DNA of 64,000 nucleotides from an uncultured Monoglobus sp. (GTDB taxonomy: Bacteria > Bacillota > Clostridia > Monoglobales > Monoglobaceae), in contig CANQMT010000002.1 of the NCBI GenBank assembly GCA_947625055.1, positions 51,714 to 115,713 of the forward strand, written 5' to 3'. Below the pieces are notes generated by a model. That model made no database searches and was not told where the DNA came from. It was given only the letters and a program-made list of their open reading frames with translations. Below are positions 24,312 to 31,093 of this stretch, in pieces. The translations under genes were made by a program, and so were the position numbers. Numbering within the stretch: the first letter of the stretch is position 1; the number at the start of each line of letters is the position of its first letter.

Positions 24312-27300
24312 ATGAATTGGACAAAATCGCAGTCACGGGCGATCGAGCACCCCGGCGGAGCCAATATGCTTGTGGCCGCCGCCGCGGGAAGCGGCAAGAC
24401 CGCCGTGCTTGTGGAGCGGATAATCAGAAGGATCCTCGACGAAAACGACCCCGTCTCTGTGGACGAGCTGCTTGTGCTCACCTTTACAGACGCGGCAGCC
24501 GGGGAGATGCGGAACAAAATTTCATCCGCGATAGAGCGGCGGCTCGCGGAAGATCCGGACAACCGCCGTCTGAGGGAGCAGGCCCTGAAAATGAGTATGG
24601 CGGACATTTCCACGATCCATTCCTTCGCCAAAAAGACAATAACGAACAATATACATAAGACCGACATCCCCGCGGATTTTTCAATCGCAGACGACAGCAC
24701 CAACATTCCGATAATCAACGAGGCTCTTGACGATTGTCTGGAGCGGTTTTACGAGCGGATCGACCGCGATCCGTCTTTTGCCGCGCTTACGCTGGGCCAC
24801 GGCGGTATCAAAAACGACAAAAATCTGAGGGATATGATCATATCTCTTTATAAGTACGCCCGAAGTCTTGCGAGGCCGGAAAAATGGCTCAACGACTCGG
24901 TCAATATGTACCGCAGCGCGGCACATTCCGCCTCACTCGACGGCACGCCTTGGGGCGATGCCCTGAGCGAGGCCGTGCGGCGCGATATCGACGCGGGCTT
25001 TAAAAACTACCGCGCTATCGTGCGAATTCTGCGCCGCAGTTTCCCGGACAACGAGAACGCCATGCGTTTTTATGTCGCCGAGGCCGTTCGGTACTCCGAC
25101 CTCAAGAATTTTGACAGCCTGAGCGAATTTTACGAAAAGCTGGGCGCGATGAAGTTCCTCACCGCGCCGCGGGCGGCGGCTTGGGAAAAAGACTATCCCG
25201 AGCTCGTGGCGGCGAGGGCGGAGATCAAAGCCCACCGCGACATGGCAAAGAGCGTTCTTAAAGGCAAGATTTTTTCATACGGCGGCGCCGACACTATGAC
25301 CGACCTGATAGCGAAACAATATCCGATCATACGGACGCTCAAAAACATTCTGCTCATGCTTATGCGCCGCCACCGCCGCATGAAGCTCGGCCTCGGTCTT
25401 CTGGATTTTGACGATCTTGAGCACTGTCTTCTTAAAATGCTCACGAACCGCGACGGAACGCCCTCGGAATTATGCGGGACGCTAAGAGGCAGGTACCGCG
25501 AGATCTATGTGGACGAATATCAGGACACCAACAATATTCAGGACGCGCTGTTCAGCCTGCTTTCGGGCGGCAGGGGCAACGTGTTCATGGTCGGCGACCT
25601 GAAACAGAGCATTTACGGGTTCCGCAGCGCCTCGTCCGCGCTGTTTCTTGACAAATACAACCGCTACTCCGAAGGGGACGGCGGCTCTCTGACGATACTT
25701 TCCGACAATTTCCGCAGCCGCGAAACAGTCGTGCGCACGGTGAACGAAGTGTTTGAAAACATAATGTCAGCAGCCACGGCGGGCATTGACTATAACGAAA
25801 ACGAGCGGCTGAAAGCCGGCGCCTCATTTCCGGATACCGACGGCGGCATATACAGGACCGAGCTCATAATCAGCGGCGCAGGCGGCAAAACGCGCCACCA
25901 CGCCGAGGCGGAAGCGATCGCGGGGCGGATAATCGAGCTGGTCTGCAAGCAAAAGCTTCCGATCTATGACAGTCTGACCGGCGAGACGAGGCCGATCGAG
26001 TTCGGAGACATAGCGGTGCTTTTCAGGAACATATCCGCGCCGCTGCCGGCCTATGAAGAAGTCTTTGCCGAGTACGGGATCCCCACCCTTTCAAGAAGCG
26101 GCGGATTTCTGGAGTCGGTCGAGATCGAGACGGTTCTGGCATTTCTGGCAATAATCGACAACCCGCTTCAGGACATTGACCTTATCGCCGTTATGCGCAG
26201 CCCCATATTCGGCTTCACCGCCGACGAGCTGGCAAATATCCGGGCCGGCCGCAGAGGCGGCTGCTTTTACGAAGCGGCGGCGGACGCGGCAAAGTCCGAT
26301 CCGAAAACCGCCGAATTTATCGCCGTTTTGGACAAAATGCGGGAATACTCGGAATACATGGGCATTCACGAGCTTATATACAAGATATGCTACGACCTTG
26401 ACTATATCGCCATAGCCTCGGCCATGCGCGGAGGCGACGGAAGGCGGGCCAACCTTAGAATGCTGCTCAAGACCGCCTCGGATTTTGAGCGCAAGGGTCT
26501 GAGCGGTCTGTTCGACTTTATCGAATTTCTGAAAACCGTGAGCGAGACCGGCGGGCTCCGCATGGCGGTGTCCGCAGGAGGGGCCCGTTCGGCGGTGCAG
26601 CTTATAACCATTCACAAATCAAAGGGACTTGAATATCCGGTGGTGATCCTCGCCAACACATCCAACGAGCGCAGGGGCTCAGGCTCATTTGTGTTCAGTG
26701 AAAAGCTCGGCATCGGCATGAGCTATGTCGATACCGAAAAGCGGCTGCGGTACCCCACTCTTCCCAAAGACCTCATCGACCGCTATAACGGTATAGAGGA
26801 AAGAGCGGAAGAAATGCGGCTGCTTTATGTGGCAATGACCCGCGCGAGAGAAAAACTCATCATCTCGTTCTCAGAAACCGGCATTTCAAAAAAGTGGAAA
26901 AGGCCGCTTGCTGACGAAAACGGAAAAATATTCAGCGGCTGCGTTGAGAACACCGCCGTATTAAGAGACTGGATCGTGTTCGGGCTTTTGAACAACGAAA
27001 ACCTCGGCGCCCTGCGCGAAATGATGGAAACGGACACATCGGGCTTCCGCGTCTCCGGCGGAGCTCCGGCCTCGGTAACGTTTTTCCGCGACATGTCGGA
27101 CGAGCCGCTGCCGGCGGAAACCGCCGAAAGCGCCGCGGACGAGGGCGAGGACATCGACAGCGAAGATCTTGCGGCTGTTCTTGAATATGAATATCCCGGC
27201 GCCGAGCTTACGAAAATACCGCTCAAGCTCTCGGTCAGCGAGATCAAGAACCGCCTCCGCGAAAATATCGGCGAACAGGAATGGGAATATACGCCGCGCC

Positions 27301-27875
27301 TTTCAAGCATAGCGGACAGAACATTCCGCAGCGCCGCGCAAGGCAGCCCGGCCGAAACGGGCACGATCACCCATTTCGTACTCCAGCACATTGATCCGCT
27401 CAGGACCGATACCCCCGAAGAAACCGCGGCTCAAATATCCGAGCTCGCGCTTAAAGGCATAGTGAGCGAAAAGCAGCTCGAGCAGGTCGACCGCAGCTCG
27501 GTGATCGCGCTGTTTGAGTCCGCGGTCGGAGCCGAGATACGCCGCGCCGCGAAACGCGGAAATCTCAAACGCGAGCTTAAAATGCTGTTCCCGATGAAAG
27601 CGTCGGAGATCTACGGCAGCTCGGGCGATCCGACTCTCGATAACGCCGAGATCATCGTTCAGGGCGTGGCGGACTGCGTCTGCTTAAACGATGGCGGCGC
27701 GGTGCTTATCGACTACAAAACCGACAGATGCACGGCAAAGCAGGCGAAGGCTCAGGCCGAAAAATATCGGGTGCAGATCGACTGCTACACCCGCGGGATC
27801 GAAGCGATCCTGGATGTGCCCGTAAAAAAACGGATCATATATTTCCTTACCCCGGGCACAGCGGTCGAGATATAA
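24312..27875 (+). CDS. addA: ATP-dependent helicase/nuclease subunit A
   Basis: 1187 aa, usual length. UvrD-like 3'-5' helicase with a C-terminal nuclease, acting with AddB in end resection and recombinational repair. Walker A AAAGSGKTAVLVERI (about 20-35), LLVLTFTDAAAGEMR, the DEAD-like VDEYQDTNN, the TIHKSKGLEYPVVILAN motif and LLYVAMTRAREK span the helicase. The RecB-type nuclease motif near the C-terminus reads GVADCVCLNDGGAVLIDYKT. addB normally sits immediately upstream but is absent; the dCMP deaminase occupies that place. The GGAGG SD overlaps the end of the upstream gene. Confidence 0.96.
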   Translation: MNWTKSQSRAIEHPGGANMLVAAAAGSGKTAVLVERIIRRILDENDPVSVDELLVLTFTDAAAGEMRNKISSAIERRLAEDPDNRRLREQALKMSMADISTIHSFAKKTITNNIHKTDIPADFSIADDSTNIPIINEALDDCLERFYERIDRDPSFAALTLGHGGIKNDKNLRDMIISLYKYARSLARPEKWLNDSVNMYRSAAHSASLDGTPWGDALSEAVRRDIDAGFKNYRAIVRILRRSFPDNENAMRFYVAEAVRYSDLKNFDSLSEFYEKLGAMKFLTAPRAAAWEKDYPELVAARAEIKAHRDMAKSVLKGKIFSYGGADTMTDLIAKQYPIIRTLKNILLMLMRRHRRMKLGLGLLDFDDLEHCLLKMLTNRDGTPSELCGTLRGRYREIYVDEYQDTNNIQDALFSLLSGGRGNVFMVGDLKQSIYGFRSASSALFLDKYNRYSEGDGGSLTILSDNFRSRETVVRTVNEVFENIMSAATAGIDYNENERLKAGASFPDTDGGIYRTELIISGAGGKTRHHAEAEAIAGRIIELVCKQKLPIYDSLTGETRPIEFGDIAVLFRNISAPLPAYEEVFAEYGIPTLSRSGGFLESVEIETVLAFLAIIDNPLQDIDLIAVMRSPIFGFTADELANIRAGRRGGCFYEAAADAAKSDPKTAEFIAVLDKMREYSEYMGIHELIYKICYDLDYIAIASAMRGGDGRRANLRMLLKTASDFERKGLSGLFDFIEFLKTVSETGGLRMAVSAGGARSAVQLITIHKSKGLEYPVVILANTSNERRGSGSFVFSEKLGIGMSYVDTEKRLRYPTLPKDLIDRYNGIEERAEEMRLLYVAMTRAREKLIISFSETGISKKWKRPLADENGKIFSGCVENTAVLRDWIVFGLLNNENLGALREMMETDTSGFRVSGGAPASVTFFRDMSDEPLPAETAESAADEGEDIDSEDLAAVLEYEYPGAELTKIPLKLSVSEIKNRLRENIGEQEWEYTPRLSSIADRTFRSAAQGSPAETGTITHFVLQHIDPLRTDTPEETAAQISELALKGIVSEKQLEQVDRSSVIALFESAVGAEIRRAAKRGNLKRELKMLFPMKASEIYGSSGDPTLDNAEIIVQGVADCVCLNDGGAVLIDYKTDRCTAKQAKAQAEKYRVQIDCYTRGIEAILDVPVKKRIIYFLTPGTAVEI

Positions 27876-27887
27876 AAGGAGGGGCTT

Positions 27888-29012
27888 ATGAAAGGACTTA
27901 TACTGTCGATCACGGCCGGACAGGGCCACAATCAGACCGCGCTTGTCCTTGACAAGCAGTTCAAGGAGCGCGGAGTTGAAACGGAGTATCTTGATGTTTA
28001 CGGATATATTAATCCTCATCTTTCTGACTCGGTGAACAGGATATATCTCATGTCAACCAAAAGCATACCCAAGATATACGGCGGGGTCTACCGCCTCGCG
28101 GAGAAGCGCAACATTCAGCCAAAAGTCGGAGTCCGCGGCATGACAAAGCTGACAAACTCGGTGCTGTCGCGCAAGCTTATAAACTTAATAAAAGAAAAAC
28201 GTCCGGATTTTATTATTTGCACCCACATTTTCGCGGCGCTGCTCGTGACCTATATCTCGTCGATCGAGAGCCTGAACGCGCTGACCGTGGGCATCGTGAC
28301 CGACTTCACCGTGCACCCGTACTGGGAGGACTCATATCTTGACTATTACATTCTGCCCGACAAACGGCTCGTAATCCAGGGCATGAAAAAGGGCTTCCCG
28401 GAAAACCGCCTGCTGCCGCTCGGCATACCGATCGACCCCAAGTTTATGAACAAGCACGACAAGGCCGAGGCCAAGCGCGAGCTCGGGATAGACAGCGAGC
28501 GCGCGGTTCTGGTCATGAGCGGAAGCATGGGCTTCGGCAACATAGTCAGCGAGATACGCCAGCTTGACAAGCTTGGAATTGATTTCGGGATAGTGACGAT
28601 CTGCGGTCGCAACAAAAAATTAAAAGAGCGCATAGACGCTCTTAAAACCAAAAAGAAAATTTATAACCACGGCTTCACCAAAAAGGTTGATCTGTTCATG
28701 GACGCCTGCGACTGCATAATCACCAAGCCGGGCGGCCTCACGACCAGCGAGGCGCTGGCGAAGCAGATACCCATGCTTATGAACAACCCCATACCCGGTC
28801 AGGAGGACAGAAACGTGGAGTTTCTGCTGAACGCAGGCGCGGCGATGAAGATAAGCCGCACCAACCCGCTTGACGAGGCGGTCTATCAAATGTTCATCAG
28901 CGACGAGCACCGCGCCCTGATGAGGGAAAACATGCGGCTCCTGGCCAAGCCGACCGCCGCCGCCGACCTCGTCGATTTTGTTATAAACAAAGTAAACAAT
29001 CAAAAACAGTAA
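27888..29012 (+). CDS. Processive diacylglycerol glycosyltransferase (UgtP/MGDG-synthase type)
   Basis: 374 aa, GT28-like GT-B fold. Family members transfer glucose or galactose to diacylglycerol at the inner membrane face, making glycolipids and the lipoteichoic acid anchor. The N-terminal block SITAGQGHNQTA and the C-terminal nucleotide-sugar motif ITKPGGLTTSEALAKQIPML fit well. It starts 12 bp after addA with SD AGGAGG and ends at a strong terminator. The donor sugar and product chain length cannot be read from sequence. Confidence 0.88.
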   Translation: MKGLILSITAGQGHNQTALVLDKQFKERGVETEYLDVYGYINPHLSDSVNRIYLMSTKSIPKIYGGVYRLAEKRNIQPKVGVRGMTKLTNSVLSRKLINLIKEKRPDFIICTHIFAALLVTYISSIESLNALTVGIVTDFTVHPYWEDSYLDYYILPDKRLVIQGMKKGFPENRLLPLGIPIDPKFMNKHDKAEAKRELGIDSERAVLVMSGSMGFGNIVSEIRQLDKLGIDFGIVTICGRNKKLKERIDALKTKKKIYNHGFTKKVDLFMDACDCIITKPGGLTTSEALAKQIPMLMNNPIPGQEDRNVEFLLNAGAAMKISRTNPLDEAVYQMFISDEHRALMRENMRLLAKPTAAADLVDFVINKVNNQKQ

Positions 29013-29025
29013 TAAATTATTAAAT

Positions 29026-29056
29026 GCGGCATAGCTTCGGCTATGCCGCTGTTTAA
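29026..29056 (+). terminator. Terminator of the dCMP deaminase-addA-glycosyltransferase operon
   Basis: A perfect 10-bp stem, GCGGCATAGC/GCTATGCCGC, with a TTCG tetraloop, then TGTTTAATT. Confidence 0.8.
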
Positions 29057-29155
29057 TTCCACAAATAATAACAGTGCCTGATCCGGGAAACGGACAAAAT
29101 ATTTGCCGGCAGTTATGGACACAATTGCGGATTTATATGTTTTTCATATTTTTAT

Positions 29156-29184
29156 TTGACCTTTTGGAAATAATATGATAGAAT
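29156..29184 (+). promoter_or_regulatory. Promoter of the structured leader
   Basis: TTGACC, 17-nt spacer, TAGAAT. The expected start, 7 nt after the -10, is 29191, exactly the first base of the closing stem TGCCACG. Confidence 0.7.
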
Positions 29185-29190
29185 GTATTT

Positions 29191-29360
29191 TGCCACGTAA
29201 ATTAAATATTTTACTCTTTATATTAAGGGTGCATTTTTCATTGTGTAAAAATGTACGCTCTATTTTCGCATCCTTGTTAAAGAGTGAAATAATTTGCGTG
29301 GCAGCAATCGGAGCTAAACATTTTTCGTGTGTGGTTCCGTTTGTGACCACACCCTTTTTA
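29191..29360 (+). ncRNA. Structured leader RNA with terminator: candidate riboswitch or attenuator
   Basis: The first 113 nt fold as one long arm. Closing stem TGCCACG (29191-29197) pairs with CGTGGCA (29297-29303). ACTCTTTA (29213-29220) pairs with TAAAGAGT (29278-29285). AAGGGTGC (29225-29232) pairs with GCATCCTT (29268-29275, one G-U). An inner hairpin ATTTTT/AAAAAT lies at 29233-29252. A terminator follows: GTGTGGT (29329-29335) with ACCACAC (29346-29352), then CCTTTTT. CGGAGC (about 29310-29315) can instead pair with GTTCCG, whose bases overlap the terminator stem, an antiterminator-like choice. AGGAGG and the ATG of the secreted protein follow 13-28 nt later. It matches no riboswitch class I know. 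It could also be a free small RNA. Confidence 0.6.
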
Positions 29361-29379
29361 TTTCAGGAGGTACATTTTT

Positions 29380-30408
29380 ATGAAAAGAGTTTTAAGTTTG
29401 GTTTTGTTAATTGCGTTAATGTCGACAATTGTTTTTTCTTCGGCTATTGTTCAAGCCGAGGCAAGCGATGATCCGAGCCGCAGTTTCGCTGCGGCGGAAA
29501 CGTCAGAGCAGTCGTTTGGCAGTGTTCATACCTTCGCATATTACAAGACACCAAATGCTGTATATGACGCATTTTTGCAAAACATAACCGATATTGAATA
29601 TCTTAAGACCAATTCTGAATATTGCGAGATTACAGAATTCAACAGAGTTTTTGTGTCATATGGTCAATATCCGCACACAACTCTCAACGGAGACGCTGCG
29701 GAGTATTTGTCGGTCAGGGAGAACTTTTTCGATACGATGCGCTCTGTCGGCTTGACCGGAGAAATATATGACTATACGATATTCACAACGCCTTATATAG
29801 ATTTTGCGGCCAATATGCCGATGTCGGTCTGGATGAACACATCGGAAGGAGTTAAATTTGCTACGATTATAAGAACGGGAGATGATAATCCGAACTTCTT
29901 TGATCTGTTCAGAATAAATATTTACACACCCGACGAATATGTGAAAAAATTCGGAGAACATTCGGGAAAGGCTGTTATTCTCGGCGAGGAGAAGAATTTT
30001 TCTTATGTAAAAATTCGTAATGAAGGGGCCGAAATCGGTCTGAGGGAATTAATGGAAGACTTAGGAATATCCATCGAATGGAACGAGGACGATGAATCAA
30101 TAACGCTTATGTGCCCAGAGGATATTAATCCGAATTGGGGGATTAACCTGCAAATAGGTGAATATTCCGAACAAGACGGCGCGTTTCACGCATCGGAAAC
30201 TTTGATCAGACCGGGCACGGATCGCGACGGCGAGCAATCAGAATTTCTTGTAAAAATGATTGACGACAGAACCGTTATTAACAATAGAACCGCGTGTTAT
30301 TTGCTGGATTGGCTTTTGCGCCAAAACTATGAGGATCCGATACATGAGTCGTCAGTAGACAACGAAAAATCCGTTGTGGAGATTTATTCGCTATTCGCTA
30401 TTTACTAA
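29380..30408 (+). CDS. Secreted protein of unknown function with degenerate stalk-like region
   Basis: 342 aa with a clear signal peptide (about 1-27, cleavage near VQAEA) and SD AGGAGG 9 nt from the ATG. No catalytic motif is recognised. Residues about 205-320 (LRELMEDLGISIEWNEDDES, then IDDRTVINNRTACYLL) resemble, weakly, the copper-amine-oxidase-N stalk domain seen intact in the proteins at 38523 and 44919. The last residues (SLFAIY) and the stop are encoded by an intergenic repeat, so the C-terminus may be truncated or replaced. The gene is preceded by a structured leader with a terminator, implying conditional expression. Confidence 0.7.
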   Translation: MKRVLSLVLLIALMSTIVFSSAIVQAEASDDPSRSFAAAETSEQSFGSVHTFAYYKTPNAVYDAFLQNITDIEYLKTNSEYCEITEFNRVFVSYGQYPHTTLNGDAAEYLSVRENFFDTMRSVGLTGEIYDYTIFTTPYIDFAANMPMSVWMNTSEGVKFATIIRTGDDNPNFFDLFRINIYTPDEYVKKFGEHSGKAVILGEEKNFSYVKIRNEGAEIGLRELMEDLGISIEWNEDDESITLMCPEDINPNWGINLQIGEYSEQDGAFHASETLIRPGTDRDGEQSEFLVKMIDDRTVINNRTACYLLDWLLRQNYEDPIHESSVDNEKSVVEIYSLFAIY

Positions 30409-30453
30409 TTACTAATCACTATGTTTGTAGGGGACGACGACCCGGCGTCCCGC
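30388..30453. repeat. Intergenic repeat fragment overlapping a gene end
   Basis: TCGCTATTCGCTATTTACTAATTACTAATCAC, then TAGGGGACGAC, matches the style of the 10.1-10.4-kb repeats (in opposite orientation for the AT-rich part) and provides the stop codon of the 29380 gene at 30406-30408. Confidence 0.5.
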
Positions 30454-30516
30454 ATAAAACCAATGAACTCATTAAAAGCGGGCGGATAATATGTACAAAT
30501 TATAATATAAAATCAC

Positions 30517-30545
30517 TTGACAAAAGCAAATTAATAATATATAAT
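30517..30545 (+). promoter_or_regulatory. Consensus promoter of the antisense RNA
   Basis: Perfect TTGACA (30517-30522), 17-nt spacer, perfect TATAAT (30540-30545). The predicted start is near 30552. Confidence 0.75.
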
Positions 30546-30551
30546 GATCAT

Positions 30552-30650
30552 AGAAAGAGAAACGGCAGAGCGTAAAAACGGTTTGGCCGCTTCAGGGGTT
30601 ATAACGACAACCGCACCGAATGGGCTAAATTGGGCGGTTGTTATTTTTTA
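30552..30650 (+). ncRNA. Candidate antitoxin RNA convergent with a small toxin gene
   Basis: An RNA of about 100 nt runs from a perfect promoter to an intrinsic terminator: ACAACCGC (30607-30614) with GCGGTTGT (30634-30641), then TATTTTTTATT. It has no usable reading frame. Its end meets the stop of the 27-codon minus-strand gene at 30648, so the transcripts would overlap at their 3' ends, as in txpA/ratA-type loci. Its 5' part (30564-30594) is also similar, in the same sense, to the leader of the toxin mRNA (inverted copy at 30788-30824). Confidence 0.55.
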
Positions 30651-30731
30651 TTGCACCGGAGTTGCAAGAATTGCGAATAACACAACTATCACAAGCAATG
30701 CAAGAAAAACCTTGAAAAAATAATTTCTCAT
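30648..30731 (-). CDS. 27-aa hydrophobic peptide, candidate type I toxin
   Basis: ATG at 30731 with SD AAAGGGG 8 nt upstream, stop TAA at 30648. The peptide begins MRNYFFKVFLALLVIVVLFA and ends ILATPVQ: one transmembrane helix after a short basic start, the usual form of type I membrane toxins. It has its own promoter (30906-30934), a leader of about 168 nt with several hairpins, and a convergent RNA over its 3' end. It is too short for ordinary gene callers. The sequence family is not recognised, so the toxin role rests on architecture. Confidence 0.6.
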   Translation of the reverse strand: MRNYFFKVFLALLVIVVLFAILATPVQ

Positions 30732-30905
30732 TCACATCACCCCTTTCTATTTGTCTTAAACACGATGAATAAGTGTTTAGAAAGGAATGAAGCGGTCAAC
30801 CGTCCTTACGTTTCTATCTCTGCCTTTTACAATTGCGCGTTTTGTTCGCGCAAAGGTGTTTCTCCGCGCGGAATATTCCGCACTTGCAGTTTTACTGCCG
30901 CAAAT

Positions 30906-30934
30906 ATAATACCACAATATGACAATTTTTTCAA
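30906..30934 (-). promoter_or_regulatory. Promoter of the toxin-like peptide mRNA
   Basis: Minus strand: TTGAAA, 17-nt spacer, TATTAT. The predicted start near 30899 gives a long leader with hairpins GCGGAATATTCCGC and TTGCGCG/CGCGCAA, as expected where translation is delayed by folding. Confidence 0.55.
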
Positions 30935-30966
30935 GTTAAAAATCGGTTACACAAACGCGGACACAA

Positions 30967-31001
30967 AAAACGGACAGAGCTGCCATTTCTCTATCCGTTT
31001 T
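30967..31001 (-). terminator. Terminator of the M13 metallopeptidase gene
   Basis: Stem AAAACGGA/TCCGTTTT with AGAG/CTCT inner pairs. On the minus strand it is followed by TTTTTTGTG. A further GGAGGCGCGC/GCGCGCCCTCC hairpin lies at about 31036-31060, nearer the gene. Confidence 0.6.
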
Positions 31002-31093
31002 AAATTTCATCCTGTTTTGCGGACTTTATACTTACGGAGGCGCGCAAACGCGCGCCCTCCCTAGTTCCTAGTCCCTATTCCCCAGTCCCTACG

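Noticed and set aside
29191..29360. Assignment of the structured leader to 6S RNA or a c-di-GMP riboswitch
   Set aside because: It lacks the central open bubble pattern with paired 5' and 3' ends of 6S RNA, and the conserved GGNNACGCAAAGC-type core of c-di-GMP-I. Left unassigned.
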